A stretch of DNA of 64,000 nt from Gnetum montanum (lineage: Eukaryota > Streptophyta > Gnetopsida > Gnetales > Gnetaceae), in NCBI GenBank assembly GCA_015680685.1, contig MNCI01013895.1:225064-289063 (forward strand), given 5' to 3'. The stretch's first letter is position 1, and every line of letters starts with the position of its first letter. Positions 21,265 through 33,365 of the stretch are shown one piece after another. The notes under the pieces are model-generated. The model was not told the DNA's origin, made no database searches, and saw only the letters and a program-made list of their open reading frames with translations. A program made the position numbers and the translations under genes.

Positions 21265-23087
21265 ATGTCTTCTTCTCTCAAGTGTGACAATATTAAACTA
21301 CCGATTTCACAAGAGTGCAAGGTGGTATGTACTTATCTAGATGAGTATGTGCCTAATTTCACCTTCATCCTGTAGTTGGATGAATAACTACAATGGTGTG
21401 ACATGAAATGCAACATTGTAATGCCTTCTAATCAATCTATGCCCATGATGCTATTTTAAACTCTTAAGAAGTTAGGCATTCGTGATCTTCAAGAGGAGTA
21501 CTTTATGCATGATTACAACTACTAGGACTACCATCCCACTAAAACACAACATATGAGAGATCGACACCAAGAGAAACAACATGAGTTTACAAAGGGGAAA
21601 CAGTTCACTAATCCCTTATTCCTACTAAACCAAGATAATAGTGAGGATCCTTTCTCTTGGGGCTCTAAACATAAAAATTCTCCACCCTTTGTTATTAGTA
21701 ATGGGGGTGTAAACCTGAATCTACATTCCACTATTAACAAACTAGGTTCAAGTAAAGATGACAATCAAGGTAGGGGCTCTAACAAGTGTTAAGATGATAA
21801 GAAACCTAATGAATGTAATCGTGACCACTGAAGGGGAGTTGGTAGATATCATGATGGTGGCAATCCTTCTCCCTTTTTTTCCTCTTCATCTACATCTTCT
21901 TCTTCCTCTTCTTCTAATTCTAAAAAACACTATAGAAGGAACAATCATGATGGAGGTAAGCAACAAGATAATAATATTGATCACCATACCCACAATGATT
22001 GAAGGCGCAACAGAGGACATCATTGGAAATAATGAAATAATGATGATGATGAGCCTATACTGGAAACGTGAAGCATGCTTAATATTATAGAGGTAATCAA
22101 GATCCCAACTAGGCATGTAAAAGATACTGGGATCAAGCACTTAGACATAAACAATATTCCAAAATTTGAGGAGGGATATAACTCTGATTTGCAAAACCAT
22201 CTACAAGCCTTTCATGATGCCTACGCCTTACAAAACATAGAGCATGACTTGCAGAAATTGAAGCTATTCCCCAAGACATTCATCAAAGAGTCAAAAAGCT
22301 AGTACCAGTCCTTGCAACCATAATTCATTCACAAATGGAGCACCATGCTAACACTATTTAATGACAAATACTAGACATACTCTAAAGTGACTAATTTGAT
22401 AAGGCAAATCCAAGGCTAGAAATAGGGAACACATGGACCCTTGGATGTTGCCATAGGTAGATATTATTCTCTCTTACATTGATGCCCTAGCCATGGTTAT
22501 TCTCAGAGGAAACAACTTTGCCACATCATAGATGGACTCAAAGTAGAAACTAGAAGAACTCTTGGGGTTTATGCCCAAGGGAGACTATCCGAACTAAGAG
22601 CTAATTAGATACAAAGGCTAATAGAGTGTGTCACAAAATAAGAAGGTGAGTAGCAAAAAAGATAAAGTGCAGAAGAATATAATAGGAATCCTTCCATCAA
22701 GAAAAGGGAGATTCGATTTTTTGAGAAGGAGGAGTCACCACTTGATGAGGTGGTGAATAGGAAAATGTTGCCCATAAAAAAATTTGTTTATGATATTTCA
22801 ACAAAGGTTGACAAATTATGGGACTCTTTGGATGAAAAATTTCAAATTGCTATGAAGATTATTGAATAATCCAAAGAGCAGAATGTGATTGCAATCCCAA
22901 GAGGCAGAAAGAAGCTAAAGATGCCTACCAAAAAGGCAAGGGAAAAGTTGCTATAGTAGATGAAGTTGTGGAAACTAAGTTAGATGATGATGATGGGTGT
23001 GACATCTTCCAATCCAAACATCCCAAGGGATGTTAACCTGTCATGTCACACTTACAAGAGTCTGGGATGTATGCTTTAAATTCATGA
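21265..23087 (+). pseudogene. Gag of element D
   Basis: It starts at ATG 21265 (MSSSLKCDN) after a CAAA leader, like F, and ends near TGA 23085-23087. The order matches B: an N-terminal region (CTYLDEYVPNFTFIL), a Ser/Asn/His-rich low-complexity block near 21860-21960, the gag core (QNHLQAFHDAYALQNIEHDL near 22192; YAQGRLSEL near 22570), a coiled stretch and the knuckle relic CDIFQSKHPKGC followed by a stop. More than fifteen stops interrupt it. Function as for B: particle formation and RNA binding. Confidence 0.82.
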
Positions 23088-24560
23088 ATAGTAAGTAGGC
23101 AAGCACCTTCGAAGGTTGCCTTATCCTCAAGGTAATCTAAGGCAGTTTCATCAGTAGTAGTAATATTATCCAAGTGGAGTGCCACCGCAATCATATGAGC
23201 AATATCAATAATGACACCAACCATAATCATGGGGAATTCCATCACTAAGATAACAATACCCTTACATGAAACCAAATCCATATGGATACTATGTTCAACA
23301 ACCCATTTCTCCACGAAGCTTTGCAAGCCATGTCTCATTCCTACATTACTATTATCCTTTAGAGTATCATTGAACTCATTCATCATCTACTTGAGGAAAG
23401 CACCCATATCCATATCATCCTTCACATCCATCTATACACATCCCTCCGCCCTCAACCCAATTACCTCCTACTTCATCCATGCAGGGTGAAATTCCCTCAT
23501 AGCCACATCAACAAAATGCTACAAGGGTTGTAAATTTACAATTGGCCTTCTAGCCAAGTGATTCAGATAATCGATCTAAGAAACAACCATTTTTCCAACC
23601 CAACAGTCATCCCAGACACTCACAGCCTAATACAATTGGTCATCCTGTATTTCCAACACCCTCATCCTCTACATTAAACACATTGGAGAGCCCTTCGAAC
23701 CAAACACCACGTTAGATCTACATTGTGATGTTAGCTCATGTTATCTCTGATTAGATCAAGGTTGCCAATCTTCCCATGAAAAGATCTGATCTGGAAAGTC
23801 CTCTTATTTACTTGTATATCGTTGTACATGAGCCATGCAAGGCTCTTCTTAATTCTAGTTCTAATGTCAATCTCATCTCCTATAACATGTACAAGGCTTG
23901 GAACCTACCACCTCTTAAGAAAAGCAATATCTATTTGAAATTAGTAGGCTAGTCAATCACTATTCCTTTGAAATTAGTGGAGAACATTATGACCATAGTT
24001 TGTGGGTGGTCCTAACCTGCTAATTTTTTGGTGATCAAGGTAGAAAACTGCAAAGGCAACTTCCCCATCATTATGGGACATGCATGCTTGAGCATTGTTG
24101 ATGCATGAATGGGCATCAAAGACCTCTCCTTGAAAATATTCAAGGAAAATGAATTTGGATGGCTTGAGAAGAAGTGAGTTCCATGCATCGCGTACAGTGA
24201 TAATGGATGTAATTACATGCAAAAAATATGGTCCATTAAAAGTACATTTCTTAGAGCATGCAATCAGTGTGCACATGAAATAGATATCAAAAGGTGGCTA
24301 TACGTAGCAGCCATAAAATAAGAGGATAGCTAGTGGTTAACAACTAACTCTAATAGTAGCACACTATGCATGGGACCTCTTGAGCACCTGACATGTGCCT
24401 ATGTTGAGGACATGGATGAACTTGAGCAAGTTCATCACCAACTCTCTAATAATGAAGATGATGATACCTATTGGGGAGAGTTGGAAATCCTTGATAATTT
24501 CAAGCTAAAGCCCATAGGGTTAAAAACTCTACTAGTCGACATGGAATATGCATTTTAAAA
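23088..24560 (+). pseudogene. Protease and gag-pol linker of element D
   Basis: A Pro/Ser-rich linker (about 23120-23740) precedes a retropepsin region at about 23830-24120. The active site reads LLNSSSNVNLIS, so the catalytic Asp has become Asn. FPIIMGHACL and the Cys-containing NQCAHEIDIQRWLY follow, then an open acidic stretch (24370-24558, MDELEQVHHQLSNNEDDD) that links to RT and is shared with F. The first-half Asp is lost, so this copy could not be active even without its stops. Confidence 0.75.
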
Positions 24561-25560
24561 AAATGACAAGCTAGTTATAATTAATGCAAATCTTGCTTCT
24601 AAATAAAAAGACAAGTTATTGGAGGTGGTCAAAAAATGGCCAACAACCTTTACCTGGTCATATCCAAAACTAACTAGAATTTATCCAAGGATATGCTAGC
24701 ATCATATCTACACCAACCCAACCATGAAGCCAAGAAGGTAATTACAAAGGTAGCTAAACCCCAAGTTGAAGTAAATTGTCAAAGAGAAAATCAACTCCTC
24801 AAGGCAAGGTTCATCTATCCCATTGTGGATAGTGAGTGGGTTAGCTGACTCATAATTGTGCCAAAGAAAGGTGTTAAGTGGTGGGTTTGCATTGACTTTA
24901 GGCTATTGAATATGACAACATTTAAAGATTATTTTCCATTAGCATTTGTGGACCAAGTGTTGGACACCATATCTAAGCATTGCTATTATATCTTCTTGGA
25001 TGGTTATAGTAACTATAACCAAATCCATATTGTGCCAAAAGATTAGGCAAAAACAACATTCATGAGTCCCTAAGGAACTTTTGCATACTGTAAGATGCCA
25101 TTTGGTCTATGAAATACCCTTGGAACATTTCAATGTTTGATCCTTAGCATTTTTCAATAGTAGATTGGTAGTAGGGTAGAAGTCTTTATGGATGAATTCT
25201 TTATCTATGGGGCTACATTTGAGCAAGCCCTAGATTACCTTAAGCAAGTATTAAAAAGATGTGTTGAAACAAACCTTAAGATCAATTGGTAGATCCATGA
25301 AGGCATAGTACTAGGGTATAGAATTACTCAGGCAGGGATTGAGATAGATCCTAAAAAGATAAGGGTCATCCAATGAATCACACGTCAACCAGAGATAGTC
25401 AACGACGTCTGATCATTTCTTGGACACATTGGCTACTACCAATAGTTTATAGAGAATTTCTCTAAGATCACAAAGCCATTGGTTAATCTTATAAAGAAAG
25501 ATTCTCCATTCATCTGGATCAAGGATTGTGAACATCCATTCCAATAAGTAAAGAAGACAC
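24561..25560 (+). pseudogene. Reverse transcriptase of element D
   Basis: Recognisable blocks: IVPKKGVKWWVCIDFRLLN (about 24858-24912), FVDQVLDTISKHCYYIFLDG (about 24946-25004), TFAYCKMPFGL near 25080 and the catalytic block VFMDEFFIYG near 25180-25210. Elements F and H have FIDD and FMDD here, so the second catalytic Asp is Glu in D. Known: copies element RNA to DNA. Lineage by text is Athila/Tat. Several stops. Confidence 0.87.
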
Positions 25561-26115
25561 TCGTAGAAACTCTAATTCTACAAGCACTAGAATAGTCTAG
25601 AGCATTTCATATAATGACAGAAACATCTAATTATGCCTTGGGAGTTGTGCTTACATAATTGGATGATACGAAACATCCATACTATATTCACAACATGAGC
25701 TAAAGCATTGTGGGTTCATAGTTAAATTACACCAGAATTGAAAAAGAACTAATGGTAGTGGTGTATGCTCTCAAAAAGTTCAAGCACTATGTGCTTGGCT
25801 ATAAGGTGTTTGTACACATAGATCATAGTGGCATTCACTTCCTAATGAACAAGCTAATGGTAAGCCCCCATATCATACAATGGCTCGTGATCTTGCAGGA
25901 ATTTGATCTCATAATGGTCGTTGACCATCTCTCTCAGTTTATATGGGATAATAAAGAGGAGGAGACTTCACTCTTTGATCAATTTCCAAATAAACTCCTT
26001 TTCATAAGAGTAATAAATGATCAAGTGCTTGCCAAACCAAAATGGTATGATGGAATTCTCACTTACCTTCTCACTCAAGAGATGCAACAAGGTCTAGACT
26101 TTAGGAAGAAACAAT
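25561..26115 (+). pseudogene. RNase H of element D
   Basis: SRAFHIMTETSNYALG (near 25598), NYTRIEKELMVVVYALKKF (near 25728-25785) and VFVHIDHSGIHFLMNK (near 25809-25856) match the gypsy RNase H core with catalytic Asp/Glu positions. The connection region (VDHLSQF, WDNKEEETSLFDQFP) runs to about 26115. It would remove the RNA strand during cDNA synthesis. 25752-26117 is open; the rest has stops. Confidence 0.85.
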
Positions 26116-27300
26116 AGTTTCTTTATTGGGCTAAGTACTTTATGAAAATCAACAGACACCTTTACAAGGTGTGTGCCAATGGCTTGATTAATTGGTATGT
26201 CCCTAATGTAGACTAATTACACATTCTTCAAGATGCTCATGAAGGTCCTTGTGGAGGCCACTATGCTTGGAAATTCATGACCATGAAAATCTTGATGGCA
26301 AGATACTATTAGCCTATAATTTTCAAGGATGTTCACTAATTTGTCCAATCTTGTGAACACTATCAATGAAATGGTTGGATGACCACTTGAATGGAGGATC
26401 CTTGATAGTGTATTCAACCACTAGATCCATTTGACATATGAGGCATAAACTTTATGGATCCCATCATACCAATGTCTAGTGGAAAAGTATACATCATCAT
26501 AGCAGTCGACTACTACATCAAATGGGCATAAGCAATAGCCATCACCAACTATACATCATCCACTACTGCTAGATTTTTACAACATAGTGTAAACAAGTTT
26601 AGAGTGCCATGTGCACTAATTTATGAAAATGGAATCCATTTTATAGGTGCCACCTTTCAGAAGTTGATGACATGTTTAGGGGTAGAACATAAATTAATAA
26701 CACCCTATCACTTCCCAAGCCAATAGCCAAGCAAAAGTCACCAATAGGGAGATCACAAAGATTCTAATAAGGACCATAAGAAAATCTAGAAGAGACTAGA
26801 ATACAAAACTCAACGATGTCCTCTGGGCCTACCACTCAATGTGAAAACTCCCTATAGGATACTCTCCCTATGAGCTAGTGTATGGAAAACATCCAACACT
26901 CCTAATTCAATCTAAGCTTTGGACACTTTCAACAACTTGTGGCCTAGACCTTGACCTATGTCTAGCATAAAAAGAAAGACTAATCAACCTCAATGTGCTA
27001 GATGAAAATTGATTGGTAGCCCTATCTTTGAATGAAATGCACAAGGCATTCAATGAGTAGCAACGTGACCTTAGAATACGAAAAGTAAAATTTCAACCAG
27101 AAGATAAGGTTCTTTACTAGAACTCCACACACATACTTCAGAAAACTAAATTCCAAATGTTGTGGAAAGGGCATTATATAATTGATGAAACCTTTCCTTC
27201 TAGGGTTGTGATCATATACAAACATGAGAGTCAAAATAAAAAGTAATTGATCAACATCTAATAGATTAACCCTTTCCATGAGCCCAAGCAAGCTAGTGTA
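26116..27300 (+). pseudogene. Integrase of element D
   Basis: The N-terminal zinc site is partly kept (DAHEGPCGGHYAWKFM near 26228; SCEHYQ near 26346, with the last Cys now Tyr). The core reads VDYYIKWA near 26505 and LIYENGIHFIGATF near 26615, where F has YDN, so the second catalytic Asp is Glu here. The C-terminal GPY/F motif appears as MLWKGHYI near 27155 (Pro to His). It would insert cDNA. Heavily interrupted. Confidence 0.82.
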
Positions 27301-28860
27301 ACAAATACCTCAATGGATAGGCAACCACACTTAATTTTTCAGATCTCCTCCTTTCAACACATTCATGGGAGAGATGTCCATCCATACAAATCATCCACAT
27401 GGCTCCTTATTTTTTCTATTTTTTTCGACATTTTTGATTTTGCAAGTTATTTATTTTACAACTTTTTAATTTTCAAAATTTTTCCTATTTTACACCATTG
27501 TTAGTATATTTACATCTTTCTTGAATATTTTACACTTTTTTATATATTTTACTTTTTTTAAGTGTGATTTTCAAATTTTTGCTAATAAATGTGCTTTGTG
27601 CCAATAGGACATAGTGGTGTAATGGTGGTTTGTGCTTTATGTTTTGTTTGCTAATGTTTGGTTTCTAATTTTGAATTTTTGTGTTGATGGCTAAGTTATG
27701 ATTTCTTTTTCATGGAACATGCAGTGAGTCCATGACATCCACACATCCATAAACTTTATGATTTTCCTTGTTTTGGAAATTTGAGGTCCCTTTCATTAAA
27801 TAAACATTTAATAAATTTGTGAGCTTGGTAGTTTCCAAAATTAGGAAGGATTCAAAGATTTGCACAGGGTGTAGCCTCAAGGGGACTCAATACTCTTTGT
27901 ACTCTTCTACTTACTTGGGTGCTTGAGTGTTTACATAGACTTCTTACCATTTCATGTAGACCAATAAAGTTAAATAAATTATTTTCATGGTGTGGTTCCC
28001 ATCCAAAAAGAAAAAGAAAGAGAGAGAAGAAAAACATGATGAGAATTCAAAGCACACCCCTTAGACAAATAAACAAGCTACAAGCACTACTTATGGGACT
28101 GAAAAGACATGTTACCTATGCCTGAAGGTCCCCTCTAACTAAGGCCCTTTCTCACTTTCTACTTCTCTTTTCTTCTCTTTATGAAATGATGGTTGTTCTG
28201 TGGGAGCGCTCCTGTGTCTTGAGGGGGTAGATTGGTCTTGGAGTGGTGATGCGAAATCATTGAAAGAGGTTGGTTTTGGTTTGGACTAAGGGTGGATCTT
28301 CTCAAGTCATTTTAAACACAAACTTCACAAGGGACTTCTTATGACCTCAATTCAAAATTTCATTCCACCTTTTCTATCATCCATCTATGCTATTCATAAG
28401 TCACCTCACTATCAGTTTCCATGTTCTTGATTCAGTGTCTTGGTCTAACATACTTAAATTCTTAGGTATAATCTTTCAAGTTTTGGTCCTTAACTTCCAT
28501 CAACTAGTAGTTACGTATGGGACCCATAGACTCCTTAGGCATTTTTGCAATCAAAATCTTTCGTATACCCATCTTCTACATCAAACCATGTGCTCCTTTA
28601 CATATTTTATTCAATAAATACATTTTCCATCAAATTTTTGAATTTTTGAGCTTTCAAAGATCCTCTTTAATGATTTCATCATATTCTTGGCTTTTCTGAA
28701 ATTCCATGAACCCCAAATTCATTAAAATATTTTTTGTACTTTTTAAGATATTTAAAATTCAACATTTTTCTTACGGGCTTCATATACGAGGCCCCATCGA
28801 TGGAGAAGATGTGTATATGAGGCCCCATATATGTAGCCTTGTCAATGTAGTAGAAAAATA
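27301..28860 (+). other. Conserved non-coding region downstream of pol, element D
   Basis: About 1.5 kb with no gene, aligning by eye with B 8140-9500 and with the reverse of F, E and H. It has T-rich tracts, AAAGCACACCCCTTAG near 28050, the phrase AGACATGTTACCTATGCCTG near 28105 and, at its end, U3-like motifs (28789-28850). TTCATGGGAGAGATG at 27363 is the relic of a GTCATGGGGG motif. Confidence 0.6.
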
Positions 28861-28870
28861 CTATATATAT
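28861..28870 (+). promoter_or_regulatory. Internal TATA box upstream of accessory ORF, element D
   Basis: CTATATATAT lies 156 bases before the splice donor. It has counterparts in F (39591-39600), E (48922-48931) and H (57607-57616). Just upstream, GAGGCCCCATATATGTAGCC (28819-28838) matches 18 of 20 bases of a U3 motif of the same element's LTR (20289-20308). Confidence 0.6.
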
Positions 28871-29016
28871 GCATGATCCCACTTTGAAAGTTTTACATTT
28901 TCTCATAAATGCCAAGAGAGTTTTTCAAATTTTCAGAGCCCAAAACCTTCCATAGATCATAACACCCTAACCGTTTATCCAAATCACTCCGTTCTTTGAC
29001 CTTGTAGCTACCAGAG

Positions 29017-29318
29017 GTAAGCTCTTAGTCATGGGGGCCATAAATATGCCATTTTTGCCAGAAAATTTTTCACCTTTTTTTCTAACTCCCACAAAGGTTT
29101 AACTAAAAAATCAATTATTAAACACCAAATTACAAGAGGTAAACCTTTTCAACAAGCTCCGATTACATTTACAATAAAAATTAATAAATAATTAATAAAA
29201 TAATCAATCTACCATGGTCCAACCTTAGCCAAAGTGTAACTAACTAATGAGATAGGGTATTCAAAAATTTAAAGTTACACATTATATCTACTAATCCATG
29301 GATGTGTTGTGACCGTAG
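29017..29318 (+). other. Putative leader intron before accessory ORF, element D
   Basis: Donor CCAGAG/GTAAGCTC at 29017, a branch-point-like CTACTAATC at about 29289-29297 and acceptor TGACCGTAG ending 29318, directly before ATG 29319. GTCATGGGGG lies just inside the intron (29028-29037). 302 bases. The same donor and acceptor arrangement is conserved in F. Confidence 0.6.
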
Positions 29319-32150
29319 ATGGTAGTAAAAGGCAAACACACACAGGAAGTAGGACCATCTCAACTAAGGGAGAAACAACTTAGAATTAGAAGGATCCAAG
29401 AATAGGCCTAAGAAGAACCACTTGCAATCCACACCATAGGTCCTATTAGGGAAGAGGATGAGGTGGAATCTATTTGACATATTCCAGAACCAATAACAAC
29501 AATAGAACATTCCCATCGGGATGATGCACCAGCTCAATAAGTAAATCTTAAGGTGATCTTGACAGAAGCCTATTTGAATCAAATCAGATTAAGGGAGGTC
29601 CAAAAAATGATGCTCTAGGAGTTAAACTTTGGCCCTTTCCTAGAGAAAGCACCAAAAGAAATGTAGGATCAACTAAATGCCTTTCCCATGTGACCAATCA
29701 TCACTTCCACCATGGAGTGGTACATGGAAGAGACATTCCCATTCTAGAACAATAGGCAGGCCATATCAATAGTAAAAATCAAGGACATCTCAGTGTCCTA
29801 CTTAGTGTAGGTCATTACTAAAGTGCTTGAATTGCCAGAAATAGGGGTGAATCTTGCTAAGATTCCAATGCAAGCAAAGCCCAGCATCAAAAAAGAACAG
29901 GTGTGACAGTGCTATGGTGTCGATCGTAAAGAGTTTGGTGCACTCACATTGGTAGAAAGAATCCACTATAAAATTGCAACCTTCCACCTCAATCCCATGG
30001 TGAGGCCAAGTACAATCACCACCCTTTCTACCCATGCATGTACCATTTTGAGTAGGAGATTCACTATCAACCTTCCACAATTGATCCATCTAGAGATGGA
30101 GAAGAGGTTTAAAGAAAATGAATGTGGAAGGAAGGCATTCCCCTTTCCATGCCTCATTAGAAAACTCTATTGAAGGGGAGGAATAGTCCATTATATAAAT
30201 GATGTTGTTAGGCATGCTTCAATGGCTAATTGGATAGAGATGATAAAAGATAAGATGTCTACAACAACCATTTAGGAAGAGGAGTAGAAACCACCACCTC
30301 CACTTACCACTCAAACAACTATGCTTGACATCACTGTATTATCCCAACAGTTGCACAAATATAGAGAATAGCTCTTAAGCAAACAAGAGCAACAAGCAAG
30401 CATGAGTGATGGGGATCCATATGTGTATTGATTAACAATGCGTCACCTAAATGAGGTGGTCTAGACAATCAACCTAATGGGTGGAGGTGGATGCATTTTC
30501 ATAGCCCAAAGAATGCAACTACCCACGAGATCAAATCCTAGTGGTAGAGAGGTCACGGTATCTCTCGCAGAATAACAGCCACTTCCAAAAATTTCTAGGA
30601 ATACCATGATCTTCTCGATGTTCTTGGAGGAAGGTGAGGGAGCAAAAGTTTTAGTGATGCAACACCAAGGGTAAGAGATAGTAGCAAAGATGGTTGCTGA
30701 TTAAATTACTGAAACACTCAATGCACCTATGACATCTATATTAGATGTCACTACACTAAAAGATGTGTAAACATCTGCACGGGTCATAAGTGGTAGAATA
30801 AATGCAACACAACATGAAGAGTTGTTGGATTGGTTGGTGGGAAGTAGGCAACTACTTCTGGATGTCTTTGATCTTCCGAAAAATATTATTACAACCTAGT
30901 TAGAGATGCTAGAGGTAAGGCGTAAGAACATCATCTTGGAAAGGAAACTCAAAATAACAAAGGAGCTAAACAAACACTTGGCTACTAAAGTTACTGAATT
31001 AAGAGCCCAAATTGCTGATCCTACATTTCTCAACCCAACATTAATAAAAGATGAAACTCTTGAATAGCTTCACACTAGATTGAAAGGGGTTGAGGATGCG
31101 ATGGAAATGATAGTGTTCTACCAATATTGGATAGAGGCTACATAGCACAAAATTCAAAAGGTTTTGGATCAAAACCATCAAGAGAATGCACAATTAATCA
31201 CAGAGAACCATCGCCTACAAAATGTTGATGAGCAAAAACAACAATTAACTGATTTCATCCATCAACTGTAGAAGCAACTAGCTAGAGCAAACATAGAGCT
31301 AAGAAGATTGACAAAAAAATAGAAACCTCTCCATGGAGGAGGTTCATGCCCTCTACTAGAAGACTATGATCAAGGTAGCCTCCTGAAAATTAGTGACTCT
31401 CAAATTTAAAAAAGTCAAAGATCATTATAGAGATCAGGTCAGTTTATAGAAAGAAGTGAATGAAAAACATATCCAATTGATGAAGGTGAAAGTAAATAAA
31501 ACCCTCCAACAACTCTAGCAAGGAAGAGAATTGTCACAACCCACCATTAATGAGATAAATGCCTACAACAAGGTAGAGATCTACATGAAGGAGTTGCAGA
31601 TTGAGGAGATGATAGAATACATGGAGCTTGCCAATCTTCGATGTGTAAATCTGGCCATGTTGATTATCAAATGGCTACGATCAGGATTAGAGAAGTAAGT
31701 GACCAACTCATACCTATTGTATGAGGTTGAGTTCAACCATCACAAAGACACCAAGCAAAAGCTTGTGGTCGCAAATGCTAAACTTGAAATTCTCAAGGGC
31801 AAATACATTGATCAAGGATTTGTCACTGAGAACCTAGCCAAAAGGATGAATGACTACCAAGAGCTACAAAACACAGTTAAGGTGTTCAATGTCGAACACA
31901 TACAATTCATTGCCTTGTTTGTTAATACTAAGAAGTTGTTTCTAGTAATGCCCTGTCCTTATGATATCCCCATTCCAGCCCACATTGATGATGCCATGTG
32001 GATTGTGGATGATCCCTAAAGTAAGGAGGAGAAGATGAAGGCATTACTAGATGCCTTTCACCTTCCATTAGAGGCTGCAATTGCAATAGGACAACCACAG
32101 CTGCCTCAACCACCACACATGCTTAGAGCTATCGAAGGTTCTTCAAAACT
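29319..32150 (+). pseudogene. Accessory ORF of element D (about 940 codons, decayed)
   Basis: It begins at the ATG abutting the splice acceptor (MVVKGKHTQEVG). A basic N-terminal part is followed by a conserved globular region at about 29700-30175 (WYMEETFPF, IVKIKDISVSYLV, FGALTLVERIHYKIATFHLN, INLPQLIHLEMEKRFKE, FPFPCLIRKLY). A Pro/Gln hinge (PPPPLTTQTT), a middle region (GAKVLVMQHQG) and a long Glu/Lys/Gln-rich, probably coiled-coil half (about 30880-31900) come next. The C-terminus includes CPYDIPIPAHIDDAMWIVDD near 31960. I see no signal peptide or membrane span, so it is not Env-like. The globular part loosely resembles the putative plant transposon protein domain found with Athila/Tat elements (tentative). 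Over fifteen stops and at least one frameshift. Confidence 0.7.
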
Positions 32151-32407
32151 TTAGGAGCCTTCACTACCTGGGACTATCTAACCTTCTCCATCGCCTTCAT
32201 GCCATCAAAGGATGTGCTATCCAATTTTGTGTAGTCATGGCATGGTGTTCAATTTTTTGTCATGAAAACCACCATTTTTGTAATGTGTCGATTTGTACAC
32301 TTAAGCACTCAGTTTTTTTATGTCATTTTTTTATGTTAAGTGTTAGTCAATAATCCCATACCTTCTCAATTTTGTAAAGGAACTTGAGAACAAGTTTTCA
32401 TTTAATC

Positions 32408-32416
32408 GTGGGGGTA
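32408..32416 (+). other. Polypurine tract of element D
   Basis: GTGGGGGTA directly precedes the 3' LTR start, as GTCATGGGGGTA does in B. Confidence 0.75.
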
Positions 32417-33360
32417 TGATGAATGTCAAAGTGTCACGTTGACAAGCCCTCATTAATGTAGCCTCATCAATGACCCCTATTTACATGATGTTGCCTTGTT
32501 GATGAGGCTACATTGACATAGCATTTGCTATGTCTATGGGGCCCCATCAACACATCTCAATAATAAAAACTATAAATACAAGCTCACAGTTGTGTTTATG
32601 GGGAGGAAATTCATAGTTGTAGTAGAGCTCTTGTAGTTTTTCTATTTGAGAGTTAAAATATTTCTCTGAGTGCCCATAGCAAGAGTTAAAAAGTGCACGA
32701 ATTTTCATTCAAGAATTATTGTACCTAAACCACACTAGTGTGTATGGCAATAAAGGTGGGCCTTTTGATCAAACCTTATAGCACTTAGAATAGATTAATG
32801 ATTTATTTATGCATTTATTATTTTCATTAATTATGTAATTAATTAATCTAAATTAGACTTTAAGAAATTAGTTAATTAATTAAGCCAAATAGATCAAGCA
32901 TATAAGTACAACCACTTTGAACATAAACACATATTCGCTTGGTAATCCCAATAATGTTATTTCTTGGTTCACCCTATAGCATAGCACTTAGTAACCCAAT
33001 AGTAGATATGTGGGTTTAGGACATGTACAGAATGTGGAACTGGATGCTTATGTTAGGATTATTTAGAAATTAGCCAAGTAATTAAACTATATTAGTTATT
33101 AAATCACTTCATCTCTCTCTTTAAGTACCAAGGAACATAAAACATATAACAATAAAAATCATATGCCTCAATTATACTTAACCATACCTTTGTACATCAC
33201 AAGTGTAATTGGGAAGACAATGAATAACCATTAGGGCAAGGTTCACTTCCTAGAAGACTAGTGTACTAGAAGACATAGAGTCTGTGAAATTCAATCGAAT
33301 CATGTGTGAACGCTTTGTGATGCATATGGTTGAGCATAGGGGTATCTTAACCACTCATCA
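32417..33360 (+). repeat. 3' LTR of element D
   Basis: TGATGAATG to CTCATCA. TATAAATACA at 32571-32580. About 12% different from the 5' LTR by eye. Confidence 0.93.
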
Positions 33361-33365
33361 AGGTT
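33361..33365. repeat. Target-site duplication of element D, right copy
   Basis: AGGTT, matching AGGTC at 20177-20181 except for one transition. Confidence 0.8.

Larger units (their letters stand above)
20182..33360 (+). mobile_element. Element D: full-length Ty3/gypsy (Athila/Tat-like) with accessory ORF
   Basis: A 13.2-kb element. LTRs of 930 and 944 bases enclose, in order: a tRNA-Asp-type PBS, gag, protease, RT, RNase H, integrase, a 2-kb non-coding region with an internal TATA box and intron, a roughly 940-codon accessory ORF and a polypurine tract. RT text (FLDGYSNYNQI, FVDQVLDT) is of the Athila/Tat branch. It is inserted in element E, opposite to E's orientation. LTRs differ by about 12% by eye over 560 bases. 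All coding parts have many stops. Confidence 0.93.

Noticed and set aside
25561-26115. A second (archaeal-type) RNase H as in Tat elements
   Set aside because: Only one RNase H domain is visible between RT and integrase in D, F and H, so I kept the broader Athila/Tat label.
29319-32150. Reading the accessory ORF as a retroviral-type envelope gene
   Set aside because: It has the right position and a spliced leader, but I find no signal peptide, membrane span or cleavage-site region in any copy. The C-terminal half looks like coiled coil.
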